In this document: positions 49,063-59,749 of the stretch, in pieces
How the letters are laid out: every line of letters begins with the position of its first letter
Position numbering within the stretch: position 1 is the first letter of the stretch
Notes under the pieces: model-generated
The model's database searches: none
Seen by the model: the letters and a program-made list of their open reading frames with translations, nothing else
What the model was told of the DNA's origin: nothing
Assembly: GCF_023921125.1 (NCBI RefSeq)
Contig: NZ_CP099466.1
Location: 2,108,001-2,172,000 of the forward strand
Reading direction: 5' to 3'
DNA length: 64,000 bases
Origin: Arthrobacter caoxuetaonis
GTDB lineage: Bacteria > Actinomycetota > Actinomycetes > Actinomycetales > Micrococcaceae
Position numbers and translations under genes: made by a program

Positions 49063-52000
49063 CAGATTTTCTCCACGGTCACGGTAAATGAGTCGTCCTG
49101 GTCTCCGGAGCCCTCGACCACCAGTTCTCCGGTCAGGGTTTCGGCCTTGACCAGGTCGGCATTGGCCTCCAGTGCTGCCGCGCTTTGTGCCCCGGTGACT
49201 ACCGTGGTGCGGATCCGGTCACTGATGTGCAGGTTTGCGTCGCGGCGGGCCTGCTGGATGGCACGGATGGCATCCCGGGCGGCGCCCTCGGCGGCCAGTT
49301 CCGGTGTTACCTCAGTGTCCAGGACCAGGAAGCCGCCGCCGGGCAGGACTGCCACGGCCTTGGAAGATTCGCCGTCTCCGGACTCCACCACCGTTTCCAG
49401 GGTGTACTCGTGCGGTTCCAGCGCCAGTCCCCCGGCGGTAACCGTCCCGTCCTCGGCCACGGACCAGTCACCGGACTTGGAGCCCTTGATGGCGGCCTGG
49501 ACGTTCTTGCCCAGGCGCGGGCCGGCGGCGCGTGCGTTTACCACCAGCTTCTGCGTGATGCCGAACTCGGCAGGATCAGCCTCTGCGGCATCAACCAGAC
49601 GGACGGACTTGAGGTTCAGTTCATCCGCGATGATCGCAGCGAACTGGCCCTGGAGAGCTTCGGCTTCCGGAGCCACCACGGTCATCCCGGCAAGCGGCAG
49701 CCGGACCCGGAGGTTGGCGGCCTTGCGCAGCGAGGAGCCGACGGAGGCGATTTTCCGGGTGAGGTCCATGCGTGCCACCAAATCCGGATCCCGGGGGAAG
49801 GCACCGGCTTCGGGCCAATCCGTCAGGTGGACCGAGCGTCCGCCTGTCAAACCACGCCAGATCTCCTCGGTCACCAGCGGCAGCAGCGGCGCCGCCACAC
49901 GGCAGACAGCTTCAAGGCAGGTGTACAGAACGTCGAAGGCCTGGGTGTCTTCGTCGAAGAACCGGGTGCGGCTGCGGCGGACGTACCAGTTGGTGAGCGT
50001 ATCCATATAGGCGCGCAGCATTTCGCAGGCCACGGAAACGTCATAGGTGTCCAGCGCCGTCGTCATGTCCCGGATGAGGTCGCCCGTGGCGGCCAGCATG
50101 TAGGTATCCAGCGGTTCCGTGGATTCGTGGCGCAGGGATGCCTCATACCCGGCACCGTTGTTCGCGGCGTTGGTGTAGAGGGTAAAGAAGTGCCACACGT
50201 TCCACAGCGGCAGGATGACCTGGCGGACGCCGTCGCGGATCCCCTGTTCGGTGACGATCAGGTTGCCGCCGCGCAGGATCGGCGAGGCCATGAGGAACCA
50301 GCGCATGGCGTCGGAGCCGTCGCGGTCCAGGACCTCGGAAACGTCCGGGTAGTTCTGCAGCGACTTGGACATCTTCTGCCCATCGGAACCGAGGACGATT
50401 CCGTGGCTGATGACATTGCGGAACGCCGGCCGGTCAAAGAGTGCCGTGGCCAGGATGTGGAGCGTGTAGAACCAGCCGCGGGTCTGGCCGATGTACTCCA
50501 CGATAAAGTCGCCCGGGTTGTGGTGCTCGAACCAGTCCGCGTTCTCATGCGGGTAGTGCACCTGGGCGTACGGCATCGAGCCTGAGTCGAACCAGACGTC
50601 CAGCACGTCCTCGACACGGCGCATGGTGGACTTGCCGGTGGGATCGTCCGGGTTGGGGCGGGTCAGCTCATCGATGAACGGGCGGTGCAGGTCCGGCTGG
50701 CCTTCCTTGTTCAGCGGCAACCGGCCGAAGTCCGCTTCCATCTCGGCGAGGGAGCCGTAAACGTCGGTGCGCGGGTAGTTGGGGTCATCCGAAACCCACA
50801 CCGGGATGGGGCTGCCCCAGTAGCGGTTGCGGCTGATCGACCAGTCGCGGGCGTTTTCCAGCCACTTGCCGAACTGGCCGTCTTTCACGTTCTCCGGGAT
50901 CCAGTTGATCTGCTGGTTCAGCTCGATCATGCGGTCCTTGATCTTGGTGACCTCCACGAACCAGGAGGAGACCGCCTTGTAGATCAGCGGGTTCCGGCAG
51001 CGCCAGCAGTGCGGGTAGCTGTGCTCGTAGCTGGCCTGGCGCAGCAGGCGCCCCTGGGCCTTGAGCTCGCGGGTGATCGGCTTGTTGGCATCGAATACCT
51101 GCAGGCCGGCGATCTCGCTCAGCGGGCCTTCGCCGAACATGGGCAGGAACTTGCCGCCCTCGTCCACGGAAAGGATCACCGGGATGCCGTTGGCTTCGCA
51201 GATTTTCTGGTCGTCCTCACCGTAGGCCGGGGCCTGGTGGACGATTCCGGTGCCGTCGGTGGTGGTGACATAGTCAGCCACGACGATCCGCCAGGCGTTG
51301 GCAGTGCCCCACTTTTCGGCGTCGGCGTAGTAGTTCCAGAGCGGCGCGTAGCCCAGGCCTTCGAGCTCCTTGCCCGTGTGCACGGAGGTGACGGCGGCAC
51401 GGGCTGCCTCGGCGTCGTCGTATCCCAGGTCCTTGGCATAGGACGCCAGCAGGTCCTCGGCGAGGAGGAAACGGCCCTCCCCGGCTGCCGTGCCGTTGGG
51501 GCCCGCGGGCACGACGGCGTAGCGGACGTCGGGCCCGACGGCGAGGGCCATGTTTGTAGGCAGCGTCCAGGGCGTGGTGGTCCAGGCGATGGCGTTGACG
51601 CCCTCGAGCTCGGCAGAGAGCACGTTGTCTCCGGCGGTGATCGGGAAGGTCACCGTGACCGTCTGGTCCTGGCGCATCTTGTAGACGTCGTCGTCCATGC
51701 GCAGCTCGTGGTTGGAGAGCGGAGTCTCGTCCTTCCAGCAGTACGGCAGCACCCGGAAACCGCTGTAGGTCAGACCCTTCTCATGCAGGGTCTTGAAGGC
51801 CCAGATGACCGACTCCATGTACTCGACGTTGAGCGTCTTGTAGTCGTTCTCGAAGTCCACCCAGCGTGCCTGGCGCGTGACGTAGTCCTGCCACTCACCG
51901 GCGTACTTCATGACCGAGGCACGGCAGGCATCATTGAACTTGTCGATGCCCATCTTCTCGATCTGGACCTTGTCGCTCATGCCGAGCTGCTTCATGGCTT

Positions 52001-52331
52001 CCAGTTCGGCCGGCAGCCCGTGGGTGTCCCAGCCGAACCGGCGCTCCACGCGGTGTCCGCGCTGCGTCTGGTAGCGGGCCACCAGGTCCTTGACGTAGCC
52101 GGTGAGCAGGTGGCCGTAGTGCGGCAGGCCGTTGGCGAAGGGAGGGCCGTCGTAGAAGACGAACTCGTTGGAGCCGTCCTCCCCGGCGGGCCGGGCATCA
52201 ATGGAGGCCTGGAAGGTACCGTCCTTGTCCCAGTACTTCAGGACCCGCTCTTCGAGTTCGGGGAACCTGGGCGAAGACGCTGCAGCTTCGGCGGAATCGC
52301 CGGCGGAGGCCTTGGGGTAGATCTGTGGCAT
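49062..52331 (-). CDS. ileS: Isoleucyl-tRNA synthetase
   Basis: This 1089-residue class I synthetase has HYGH at 71-74 (the HIGH motif) and KMSKS at 653-657. The length and a C-terminal domain without a zinc-binding Cys cluster fit the eukaryote-like, often mupirocin-tolerant IleS form. I chose the ATG at 52331 because AGGA precedes it at eight bases; an ATG at 52340 has its SD-like bases too close. A T-box leader lies upstream and controls it. folC, DUF4233 and ndk follow. Confidence 0.97.
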   Translation of the reverse strand: MPQIYPKASAGDSAEAAASSPRFPELEERVLKYWDKDGTFQASIDARPAGEDGSNEFVFYDGPPFANGLPHYGHLLTGYVKDLVARYQTQRGHRVERRFGWDTHGLPAELEAMKQLGMSDKVQIEKMGIDKFNDACRASVMKYAGEWQDYVTRQARWVDFENDYKTLNVEYMESVIWAFKTLHEKGLTYSGFRVLPYCWKDETPLSNHELRMDDDVYKMRQDQTVTVTFPITAGDNVLSAELEGVNAIAWTTTPWTLPTNMALAVGPDVRYAVVPAGPNGTAAGEGRFLLAEDLLASYAKDLGYDDAEAARAAVTSVHTGKELEGLGYAPLWNYYADAEKWGTANAWRIVVADYVTTTDGTGIVHQAPAYGEDDQKICEANGIPVILSVDEGGKFLPMFGEGPLSEIAGLQVFDANKPITRELKAQGRLLRQASYEHSYPHCWRCRNPLIYKAVSSWFVEVTKIKDRMIELNQQINWIPENVKDGQFGKWLENARDWSISRNRYWGSPIPVWVSDDPNYPRTDVYGSLAEMEADFGRLPLNKEGQPDLHRPFIDELTRPNPDDPTGKSTMRRVEDVLDVWFDSGSMPYAQVHYPHENADWFEHHNPGDFIVEYIGQTRGWFYTLHILATALFDRPAFRNVISHGIVLGSDGQKMSKSLQNYPDVSEVLDRDGSDAMRWFLMASPILRGGNLIVTEQGIRDGVRQVILPLWNVWHFFTLYTNAANNGAGYEASLRHESTEPLDTYMLAATGDLIRDMTTALDTYDVSVACEMLRAYMDTLTNWYVRRSRTRFFDEDTQAFDVLYTCLEAVCRVAAPLLPLVTEEIWRGLTGGRSVHLTDWPEAGAFPRDPDLVARMDLTRKIASVGSSLRKAANLRVRLPLAGMTVVAPEAEALQGQFAAIIADELNLKSVRLVDAAEADPAEFGITQKLVVNARAAGPRLGKNVQAAIKGSKSGDWSVAEDGTVTAGGLALEPHEYTLETVVESGDGESSKAVAVLPGGGFLVLDTEVTPELAAEGAARDAIRAIQQARRDANLHISDRIRTTVVTGAQSAAALEANADLVKAETLTGELVVEGSGDQDDSFTVTVEKI

Positions 52332-52598
52332 GTTCGTCATCCTGATAGCGGCAAATGAATCTGGCTGTAAAAACAGGATGCAAGGGCGATTCACCCTTCC
52401 GGCTGACGCCGTGCGGGAAACCGCGGTACCACCTCGCTTGCCGCCGTCGCCCGCCCTGGTAGTCCAGATGCGTGCGCCGGCTGCCGCTCATTGACTGCTG
52501 TGACGGGCTTACCCGTCCGGTTCTACTGGGTGCCTGCCCAACGAGGAGAGGCACTGTTCTTCCGGAAGCTCGCCGGTGATGGCCGGGTCAAAGCTGCT
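52332..52598 (-). ncRNA. T-box riboswitch in the ileS leader
   Basis: The minus strand carries the T-box sequence GAGGTGGTACCGCGG (52421-52435). Its TGGT bulge (52428-52431) can pair with the ACCA end of uncharged tRNA-Ile. The only isoleucine codon upstream is AUC at 52467-52469, a candidate specifier. Actinobacterial ileS leaders of this type control translation. A small hairpin (52382-52398) lies between the T-box and the start. The 5' end is set by the candidate promoter and is approximate. Confidence 0.82.
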
Positions 52599-52604
52599 TG
52601 GCCC

Positions 52605-52633
52605 AGTTTAGGCCACCTCCGGGCGTCTGTCGA
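52605..52633 (-). promoter_or_regulatory. Candidate ileS promoter
   Basis: On the minus strand TCGACA (52628-52633), a 17-base spacer and TAAACT (52605-52610). The predicted start site near 52598 would give a leader of about 265 bases that includes the T-box. Confidence 0.5.
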
Positions 52634-52740
52634 AGCTGCGTGCCGGAGCCGGCCGTGCCGGGTGGCCGGCGCCCCCGCAGCCGTGCGGGCGGCGCGCCGC
52701 GTGGCCGTGCCGGGCCGCGCGCCGCTTGCCGGCACCGCGC

Positions 52741-53484
52741 CTAGCGGCGGATGACTTTGTGCTGCGCTGCCTGTGCCACTGGACGGATGACGACCTGGTC
52801 CAGGTTCACGTGGTGCGGAGCGTTGAGCGCGTAGGCCATGACGTCCGCGACGTCGGCCGCGGTGAGCGGCTTCTCGACGCCGGCGTAGATCTTGTCTGCG
52901 GCAGCTGCGTCTCCGAGCCGGTTCAGCGAGAACTCCTCGGTCTTGACCATGCCCGGAAGGATCTCGATAACCCTGATGTTGTGCTCCGCTTCTTCGAGGC
53001 GCAGTGCCTGGGTCAGTGCTTCCTCGCCGGCTTTCGCCGCGCAGTAACCTGCTCCCCCTTCGTACGCTGCGAGCGCCGCCGTGGACGTGAGCATGAGGAT
53101 GGACCCGTGTCCGTTCTCGCGCAGCGCGGGCAGGAACGCCTGCGTCACGTAGAGCGCCCCCAGAACGTTCACGTTGTACATCCGGATCCAGTCGTCCGGC
53201 TTTCCCTCCGCCACGGAGTCCATGCCGAAGGCACCGCCGGCGTTGTTCACGATGGCATCCACTCCCCCGCCGTCGAGCACCTGCCGGGCCATGGCTTCCA
53301 CCGAAGCCTGGTCGGTGACGTCGCAGGTGAGGACCTGGGCGCCGGTCTCTGCCGCCAATTCCTGCAGCCGGTCCTCCCGCCGGGCAACGGCGATGACATC
53401 CCAGCCGGTGTCCTTGAGGGCGCGCACTGCCGCCGCTCCAATGCCCGAGCTTGCTCCGGTTACCACTACGCGCTTGTTCGTCAT
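52741..53484 (-). CDS. SDR-family oxidoreductase, YdfG-like
   Basis: This 247-residue classical short-chain dehydrogenase has TGASSGIG (cofactor loop at about 9-16), the NNAGG motif, the catalytic Ser in LTSTAAL, and Tyr-x3-Lys in YCAAK. The closest type by look is YdfG/3-hydroxy acid dehydrogenase, acting on small hydroxy acids, but the substrate is unknown. The ATG at 53484 was chosen because it places the cofactor loop at the usual distance; the frame to 53547 has no added conserved part. It is a single gene, upstream on the minus strand of the ileS leader. Confidence 0.92.
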   Translation of the reverse strand: MTNKRVVVTGASSGIGAAAVRALKDTGWDVIAVARREDRLQELAAETGAQVLTCDVTDQASVEAMARQVLDGGGVDAIVNNAGGAFGMDSVAEGKPDDWIRMYNVNVLGALYVTQAFLPALRENGHGSILMLTSTAALAAYEGGAGYCAAKAGEEALTQALRLEEAEHNIRVIEILPGMVKTEEFSLNRLGDAAAADKIYAGVEKPLTAADVADVMAYALNAPHHVNLDQVVIRPVAQAAQHKVIRR

Positions 53485-54071
53485 GCGGGCCAGCCTAGCG
53501 AACGGCATCCCGGTTCGCCCGGAACCCGGCCGCGCTGCGCCTTGCATCCTTTGCTGCGCTAGCGCCGTTCAGCGGTGGTTTATCCCGTCGGCGTACCCGC
53601 CTAACCGCACGGTTTCCCAGCCCTGGTTACTGTTGTGACTCCTGCCACCCCCGTGCACGTTCCCGGTCCTGGTTACTGTTGTGACTCCTGAGGTCGCACC
53701 AGAAGCCATATGCAACTGCCTCTATCGCGTGCACGGTCCCAGTCTGAGCAGCATTCAATCCGTGTACGGTCAAGGTGCCCTACCTGTGGAGCCTCACGCC
53801 GTCCACTGTCGAGGCACCGAACTTGTGCAGGGATGGTCGACGCCGGCGCTCGGCTCCCAGCGCGCAGATTCCCGCCCACTGTTACCGGTGATCCTGGTGG
53901 GACCCCACCCGTCGCATCCGTAACGACGGCTGGGAAGCTGTGCACGGCAGGAAAGGCAGGGGCCGCATTCCGGGTCCCCTCCACCTCCCGGGGCTGCCCA
54001 CACCCCGACGCCCTTCGCCCCGGCCAGACCTGACTCGTGCCGATCCCGCGCAGCTGTGCGAAGCTGGCTCC
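53485..54071. other. 587-base gene-free region with direct repeats
   Basis: No frame here looks like a real gene. The left half has degenerate repeats, including the perfect pair described at 53622-53690. The rest is high-GC sequence with short frames on all strands. It should also contain the start region of the PGPGW gene. Confidence 0.6.
53622..53690. repeat. Perfect 23-bp direct repeat, two copies
   Basis: The 23 bases at 53622-53644 are repeated exactly at 53668-53690, 46 bases apart. Degenerate related blocks starting GCACGGT or GCACGTT occur at about 53608, 53655 and 53730. This is a short decayed tandem array, not a CRISPR. Confidence 0.8.
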
Positions 54072-54515
54072 ATGCCCCGTTCCGACAGAATCCCCGCCTG
54101 GCTCCGCCGCACCGGGATTGAGGTAGCCGGCTGGACCTTGATCGTGCTGGGCGCTGCCGCGCTGGTGCTCCCCGGGCCGGGCCTGCTGATGCTGGTCGCC
54201 GGGCTGGCAATACTGTCCCTGCGCTACCACTGGGCCAGCCGGTGGCTGCATCCGGTCAAGGTCCGGGCATACCGTGCTGCCGAGCAGGGGGTTCAGTCCT
54301 GGACCCGGATCGTCCTTGCGCTGACCAGCGCCGTGACCTTGATTGCCGCGGGGATCACCTGGGGACTGTGGCGCCGGGTTCCCCAGTGGTGGCCCCTGCA
54401 TCACGACTGGTGGCTCCCCGGCGGCTGGAGCACCGGAGCCCTGCTCATCCTGTCCGGCTGTCTGGCCATCTTCCTGGTTGGCTACAGCTACGTGAGGTTC
54501 CGGCCGAGCAGGTAG
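54072..54515 (+). CDS. PGPGW-type transmembrane protein
   Basis: This 147-residue protein has three or four membrane helices and the LVLPGPGLLMLVAGLAILS signature of the PGPGW/TIGR02611 family. Function is unknown. Family members are widespread in actinobacteria and usually single genes. The ATG at 54072 was chosen because it starts just ahead of the first helix. Its 3' end overlaps the convergent DUF488 gene by 28 bases. Confidence 0.85.
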   Translation: MPRSDRIPAWLRRTGIEVAGWTLIVLGAAALVLPGPGLLMLVAGLAILSLRYHWASRWLHPVKVRAYRAAEQGVQSWTRIVLALTSAVTLIAAGITWGLWRRVPQWWPLHHDWWLPGGWSTGALLILSGCLAIFLVGYSYVRFRPSR

Positions 54516-54865
54516 TCCCGCAGCACAACGGCTTCATTCTCCTGCTCGTTGCGGGCTCCGAAGAGCAGGACGGTCTCCGGCCGCCCAGCGCACTGGGCCG
54601 CAAAATCCACGACGGCGTCGTTGTTCTCCAGTTCCTGGAGATACCGCCGGGTGAAGCCCTCCCACCGTTCCGGACGGTGCCCGAACCACTCCCGCAGTTC
54701 GGTGCTGGGTGCTGCGTCCTTGAACCATTCATCCAGCTCCGCCCTTGCCTTGGACATCCCGCGGGGCCAGAGCCTGTCGACCAGGACCCGAAAGCCGCCG
54801 TCGGGCTCCGCGTAGATTCGCTGCAGCCTCAGTTGGGAAGGAGTAACGCCGCCGATTCCAGCCAT
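54488..54865 (-). CDS. DUF488 family protein
   Basis: This 125-residue protein carries the DUF488 features: IYAEPDGGFRVLVDRLWPRGMSK near the start, the LREWFGHRPERWEGF segment, and a C-terminal LLFGARNEQENEAVVLRDYLL. Function is unknown; the family is sometimes called YeaO-like. The ATG at 54865 is the first internal Met that starts at the conserved part. It is convergent with and overlaps the PGPGW gene. Confidence 0.9.
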   Translation of the reverse strand: MAGIGGVTPSQLRLQRIYAEPDGGFRVLVDRLWPRGMSKARAELDEWFKDAAPSTELREWFGHRPERWEGFTRRYLQELENNDAVVDFAAQCAGRPETVLLFGARNEQENEAVVLRDYLLGRNLT

Positions 54866-54966
54866 GTATCGGAGGCTAGGCGCTTCGCTCCGGTGCTGGG
54901 AAGGGTTTCGGTCCACGGGGAGGACACAGACGCACAAGCCGCACGGCACATGGGAGAATGGACACC

Positions 54967-57582
54967 ATGGCTGAAAATATCCCGGGCACAGACACGCCCG
55001 CCGCGACCGTTTCCGTTCCTGACAAGCCCGCCCTGGAAGGGCTGGAAGAGACCCTCAGCCGCCGCTGGCGCGAAGAGGGAACTTATGCTTTTGATCCCGA
55101 CACGGTCCGGGACGAGGTCTACTCGATTGACACTCCCCCGCCGACCGCCTCGGGTTCCCTGCACGTTGGACACATGTTCTCCTACACGCAGACCGACGTC
55201 CTCGCCCGCTACCAGCGGATGAAGGGCAAGAACGTCTTCTATCCGATGGGATGGGATGACAACGGCCTTCCCACGGAGCGCCGGGTGCAGAACTACTACG
55301 GCGTCCGCTGCGATCCGACCAAGCCGTACGATCCGGATTACCGTCCGCCGGCAACCGCGCCCAAGAACCAGCGCGATTTCGACGTGATCTCCCGCCGGAA
55401 CTTCATCGAGCTCTGTGAAGAGCTGGCGGTCGAGGATGAAAAGGTCTTCGAGAACCTCTTCAGCACCCTCGGCCTGTCCGTCGATTGGACCCGCACCTAC
55501 CGGACCATCGACGACCACTCCCGCGCCGTCAGCCAGCGCGCCTTCCTGGAAAATCTCAAGGCCGGCGATGCCTACATGGCAGAAGCACCGACCCTCTGGG
55601 ACGTCACCTTCCGCACCGCCGTGGCCCAGGCCGAGCTCGAGGACCGCGAGCAGCCCGGCGCCTACCACCGGATCAGCTTCCACGCCCCGGACGGCGAGAA
55701 GATCTTCATCGAAACCACCCGCCCGGAACTGCTGCCCGCCTGCGTGGCACTGGTGGCACACCCCGACGACGAGCGTTACCAGCGCCTGTTCGGCACCACC
55801 GTGAAGTCCCCGCTCTTCGACGTCGAGGTCGAGGTCAAGGCACACCCGCTGGCCAAGCCGGACAAGGGCTCGGGCATCGCCATGATCTGCACCTTCGGCG
55901 ACCTCACCGACGTCACCTGGTGGCGCGAGCTGAACCTGCCCACCCGTGCCGTGATTGGCCGCGACGGCCGCATCCTGGCCGACACCCCGGACTGGATCAC
56001 GACGCCGGCCGCGCAGGAAAACTACGCAGCAGTCGCCGGCAAGACCGTCTTCAGCGCCAAGGAAGCCGTCGTCGAGATGCTGCGTGAAAGCGGCGACCTG
56101 GACGGCGAGCCAAAGAAGATCACCCACCCGGTGAACTTCTTCGAAAAGGGCGACAAGCCGCTTGAGGTTGTCACCAGCCGCCAGTGGTACATCCGCAACG
56201 GCGGCCGCGACGCCGACCGCCGCGAGGCCCTGATCGCCCGCGGCAAGGAAATCGACTTCCACCCCGCGTTCATGCGCTCCCGCTACGAGAACTGGATCGA
56301 AGGCCTCAACGGCGACTGGCTGGTTTCCCGCCAGCGTTTCTTCGGCGTTCCCGTTCCGGTCTGGTACCCGCTGGATAACTCCGGCAACCCGGACTACGAC
56401 AACCCGATCCTGCCGTCCTTCGAATCCCTCCCGGCAGACCCGGCAGCGGACCCGGCACCTGGCTACGAAGAGTCCCAGCGCAACGCTCCGGGCGGCTTCA
56501 TTGGCGACGCAGACGTGCTGGACACCTGGGCGACGTCTTCCCTGACCCCGCAGATCGTGGGCGGCTGGGGCGTGGATGAGGACCTGTTCTCCAAGGTCTT
56601 CCCGTTCGACCTGCGCCCGCAGGGCCACGACATCATCCGGACCTGGCTGTTCTCCTCCGTGGTCCGCGCTGATGCCCTGCAGCACGCGGCTCCGTGGAAG
56701 CACGCAGCGATCTCCGGCTGGATCCTGGATCCGGACCGCAAGAAGATGTCCAAGTCCAAGGGCAACGTAGTGGTCCCCACTGATGTGCTCAACGAGTACG
56801 GGTCCGACGCCGTCCGATACTGGGCCGCCTCCGCCAAGCTGGGCGCGGACACCGCCTACGAAATCGCACAGATGAAGATCGGCCGGCGGCTGGCCATCAA
56901 GCTGCTCAACGCCTCCAAGTTCGTGCTGAACCTCGGCGCGACGGAAGCCAATGTGGTTTCAGCCGACGCTTCGGTAATCACGAACCCGCTGGACAAGTCG
57001 CTCCTGGTGCAGCTGGTCGACGTCGTCAACAATGCGACGAAGGCGTTCGAGAGCTACGACTACGCCCGGGCACTGCAGATCACGGAGTCCTTCTTCTGGT
57101 CCTTCACGGACGACTACGTGGAGCTGATCAAGGACCGGGCCTACGGCGCCGCAGGTGACGCAGAGCAGGCCTCCGTCCTGGCAACCCTGGCCACAACGCT
57201 GGATTCGCTCCTGCGCCTGTTCGCCCCGTTCCTGCCCTTCGCCACCGAAGAGGTCTGGAGCTGGTGGCGTGCGGGTTCCGTCCACCGCGCCACCTGGCCT
57301 GCCGTGGAGGGTCTCGCCGCAGAAGTATCCGGTGCCGACGCTGCGATCCTGGGAACGGTTGCCCAGGCCCTCGGCGGCATCCGCAAGGCGAAGTCCGAGG
57401 CAAAGGTCAAGCAGCGCACCGAGGTCCTGGCGGCCACGGTGACGGCCCCGGCAGCGCAGGTGGCACGCCTGCGCGCGGGCCTGCCTGACCTGCTGGCTGC
57501 CGGTAATGTCCGGAAGCTGGACTTGGCTGAGGGCGACGGCGAGATGGCCGTGACCGGCGTCGAGCTGGCCCCCGCGGAATAG
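54967..57582 (+). CDS. valS: Valyl-tRNA synthetase
   Basis: This 871-residue class I synthetase has HVGH at 66-69 (HIGH motif) and KMSKS at 593-597 in DRKKMSKSKGN. An N-terminal region, editing domain and anticodon-binding helices fill the rest, with a short C-terminal arm. The ATG at 54967 follows GGGAG at 10 bases; an ATG at 54958 has that element too close. No T-box is seen upstream. A strong terminator lies just after its stop. Confidence 0.97.
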   Translation: MAENIPGTDTPAATVSVPDKPALEGLEETLSRRWREEGTYAFDPDTVRDEVYSIDTPPPTASGSLHVGHMFSYTQTDVLARYQRMKGKNVFYPMGWDDNGLPTERRVQNYYGVRCDPTKPYDPDYRPPATAPKNQRDFDVISRRNFIELCEELAVEDEKVFENLFSTLGLSVDWTRTYRTIDDHSRAVSQRAFLENLKAGDAYMAEAPTLWDVTFRTAVAQAELEDREQPGAYHRISFHAPDGEKIFIETTRPELLPACVALVAHPDDERYQRLFGTTVKSPLFDVEVEVKAHPLAKPDKGSGIAMICTFGDLTDVTWWRELNLPTRAVIGRDGRILADTPDWITTPAAQENYAAVAGKTVFSAKEAVVEMLRESGDLDGEPKKITHPVNFFEKGDKPLEVVTSRQWYIRNGGRDADRREALIARGKEIDFHPAFMRSRYENWIEGLNGDWLVSRQRFFGVPVPVWYPLDNSGNPDYDNPILPSFESLPADPAADPAPGYEESQRNAPGGFIGDADVLDTWATSSLTPQIVGGWGVDEDLFSKVFPFDLRPQGHDIIRTWLFSSVVRADALQHAAPWKHAAISGWILDPDRKKMSKSKGNVVVPTDVLNEYGSDAVRYWAASAKLGADTAYEIAQMKIGRRLAIKLLNASKFVLNLGATEANVVSADASVITNPLDKSLLVQLVDVVNNATKAFESYDYARALQITESFFWSFTDDYVELIKDRAYGAAGDAEQASVLATLATTLDSLLRLFAPFLPFATEEVWSWWRAGSVHRATWPAVEGLAAEVSGADAAILGTVAQALGGIRKAKSEAKVKQRTEVLAATVTAPAAQVARLRAGLPDLLAAGNVRKLDLAEGDGEMAVTGVELAPAE

Positions 57583-57590
57583 AACGAAAA

Positions 57591-57631
57591 GCACGTGCCC
57601 CCGGCCGGATGATCCGGCCGGGGGCACGTGC
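57591..57631. terminator. Bidirectional terminator after valS
   Basis: A perfect 19-bp GC-rich stem (57591-57609 and 57613-57631) with a 3-base loop lies 8 bases past the valS stop, before the convergent DsbA-like gene. On the plus strand it is followed by GTTTAAGG. Confidence 0.85.
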
Positions 57632-57674
57632 GTTTAAGGCTGCGAGGAGTTCCTGAGCGGGGAACTCACCTTAG

Positions 57675-58286
57675 CTAGCCGAACTGCGGGTTCTCGGTGC
57701 GGCTGCGCTTGAGTTCAAAGAAAGCCGGGTTGGAGGCCAGGAGCACGGCGCCGTCGAACATCTTTCCGGCTTCCTCACCGCGCGGAATCCGGGTGAGCAC
57801 CGGGCCAAAGAAAGCGGTGCCGTTGAAAGCCACGACCGGTGTGCCGACGTCGTCGCCTACCATGTCGATGGCCCGCTGGTGGGACGCGCGGAGCTGGTCG
57901 TCGAACTTGTCAGTTGCGGCGATCTCGGCAAGTTCGGCCGGCAGGCCGGCTTCCTGCAGCGATTCGGCAATGACCGCGTCGTAGTCCTTCATTTCCTTTT
58001 CGTGGATGCGCGTGCCCATGGCGTCATAGAGCTTCTTGATGTTCTCGGGTCCGTGCAGCTCCGCGGCGGCAATGATGACCCGAACCGGGCCCCAGGCCTT
58101 GTCGATCCGTTCCCGGTAGGCTTCCGGCAGGTCGCGTCCCTCGTTCAGCACCGCAAGGCTCATGACGTGCCAGTCAGTACGGACATCGCGCACCTTTTCG
58201 ACTTCGCCCATCCAGCGCGAAGTGACCCAGGCGAACGGGCAGGTGGGATCGAACCAGAAATCGGCTGTGGCAGTGCTGTTGGACAC
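57675..58286 (-). CDS. DsbA-like protein, mycothiol-dependent nitroreductase type
   Basis: This 203-residue thioredoxin-fold protein resembles mycobacterial Rv2466c (Mrx-2), with the same [11 protein letters not shown]...TSRW start and an [11 protein letters not shown] segment. The active site reads C16-P-F-A, so the second Cys of a CxxC is absent. It has no signal peptide and should act in the cytoplasm on mycothiolated or nitro substrates. A monothiol mechanism would be required. Confidence 0.88.
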   Translation of the reverse strand: MSNSTATADFWFDPTCPFAWVTSRWMGEVEKVRDVRTDWHVMSLAVLNEGRDLPEAYRERIDKAWGPVRVIIAAAELHGPENIKKLYDAMGTRIHEKEMKDYDAVIAESLQEAGLPAELAEIAATDKFDDQLRASHQRAIDMVGDDVGTPVVAFNGTAFFGPVLTRIPRGEEAGKMFDGAVLLASNPAFFELKRSRTENPQFG

Positions 58287-58327
58287 GGGTTTGCTCCTTG
58301 GCGCAGTGTGTTGCTGGGGTGGTGACG

Positions 58328-59620
58328 CTAGGCCGACTTGTTCCGCCGCTTCGCGATCACGTCGTGTGAGATCAGGGTGGGTTCCACCTTGTCGGTCACT
58401 GCCTCCCGGGTGATCACGACACGCGCGACGTCGTCCCGGCTGGGCAGGTCGAACATGACCGGCAGCAGTACCTCTTCGAGGATCGCACGCAAGCCGCGGG
58501 CACCGGTGCCGCGCTCCAGTGCCTGGTCAGCGATGGCGTCGAGGGCGTCGGCGTCGAACACCAGCTCCACGCCGTCGAGCTGGAACATCTTCTGGAACTG
58601 CTTCACCAGAGCGTTCTTCGGTTCGGTCAGGATCTGGATGAGCGCGGTACGGTCCAGGTTGGAGACCGTGGTGATGACCGGCAGCCGGCCAATGAATTCA
58701 GGGATGAGGCCAAACTTCAGCAGGTCCTCCGGCATGACCTCCGCGTAGGAGTCCGTTCCCTTGGTGGTCTCATTCAGCGGGGCGCCAAAACCGATGCCCT
58801 TGCGGCCGGACCGCGAGCCGATGATTTCCTCCAGTCCGGCGAAGGCGCCGGCAACGATGAAGAGGACGTTCGTGGTGTCGATCTGGATGAATTCCTGGTG
58901 CGGGTGCTTGCGCCCGCCCTGCGGCGGCACCGAGGCAACCGTGCCCTCCAGGATCTTCAGCAGTGCCTGCTGCACCCCTTCGCCGGAGACATCCCGGGTG
59001 ATGGAAGGGTTCTCGCTTTTGCGCGAAATCTTGTCGATCTCGTCAATGTAGATGATGCCCTGCTCGGCCTTCTTGACGTCATAGTCAGCGGCCTGGATGA
59101 GCTTCAGGAGGATGTTCTCAACGTCCTCGCCCACGTAGCCGGCTTCCGTCAGCGCGGTGGCATCAGCGACGGCGAACGGCACGTTCAGCCGTCGGGCCAG
59201 CGTCTGTGCCAGATAGGTCTTGCCGCAGCCGGTGGGGCCGATCAGGAGGATGTTGGACTTGCCGATCTCCACGTCCTCGGTACCGACCGCGTCGGTCAGG
59301 TTCCCGGGACCGCGCGTCGCATGTCCGGACTGGATGCGCTTGTAATGGTTGTAGACGGCGACGGCGAGGGACCGCTTGGCCGGTTCCTGTCCGATGACGT
59401 ATTCCTGCAGGGAGTCGAAGATTTCCCGCGGCTTGGGCAGGACAAAGGTATCGCCCTCGGTTGTTTCCGAGAGTTCCTCTTCGATGATCTCGTTGCACAG
59501 CTCGATGCACTCATCGCAGATGTAGACCCCGGGGCCGGCAATGAGCTTCCGCACCTGCTTCTGGCTCTTTCCGCAGAAAGAGCACTTAAGCAGATCTGTG
59601 CTCTCACCAATGCGAGCCAT
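58328..59620 (-). CDS. clpX: ATP-dependent Clp protease ATP-binding subunit ClpX
   Basis: This 430-residue AAA+ unfoldase feeds substrates to ClpP. The zinc-binding domain has C13, C16, C35 and C38. Walker A is GPTGCGKT at 128-135 and Walker B is IIYIDEID. The C-terminal domain carries the IGF-type loop region for ClpP docking. The ATG at 59620 follows AAGGGG. It lies after clpP2, but a terminator separates them, so it has its own promoter. Confidence 0.98.
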   Translation of the reverse strand: MARIGESTDLLKCSFCGKSQKQVRKLIAGPGVYICDECIELCNEIIEEELSETTEGDTFVLPKPREIFDSLQEYVIGQEPAKRSLAVAVYNHYKRIQSGHATRGPGNLTDAVGTEDVEIGKSNILLIGPTGCGKTYLAQTLARRLNVPFAVADATALTEAGYVGEDVENILLKLIQAADYDVKKAEQGIIYIDEIDKISRKSENPSITRDVSGEGVQQALLKILEGTVASVPPQGGRKHPHQEFIQIDTTNVLFIVAGAFAGLEEIIGSRSGRKGIGFGAPLNETTKGTDSYAEVMPEDLLKFGLIPEFIGRLPVITTVSNLDRTALIQILTEPKNALVKQFQKMFQLDGVELVFDADALDAIADQALERGTGARGLRAILEEVLLPVMFDLPSRDDVARVVITREAVTDKVEPTLISHDVIAKRRNKSA

Positions 59621-59749
59621 AGTTCAGTCCCCTTTAGATGGTCCCCGGAAAGGCGGTTGCCGTGCCGGAGGAATAACGTGCCGGAAGGAAATGCGTGCCT
59701 GTCAGCATGGTCCACTCTAGGACACTTGGAGGAGCTAATCAGTAACCAA

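Noticed and set aside
53608..53770. A possible CRISPR array
   Set aside because: There are only two exact copies, spacer-like gaps are irregular and no cas gene is present.
53673..54404. Several short frames in the repeat region, such as 53710-54033
   Set aside because: None has a clear ribosome site or recognisable domain. Composition is like random high-GC frames.
54866..54966. A T-box upstream of valS
   Set aside because: No T-box core sequence is visible in these 101 bases.
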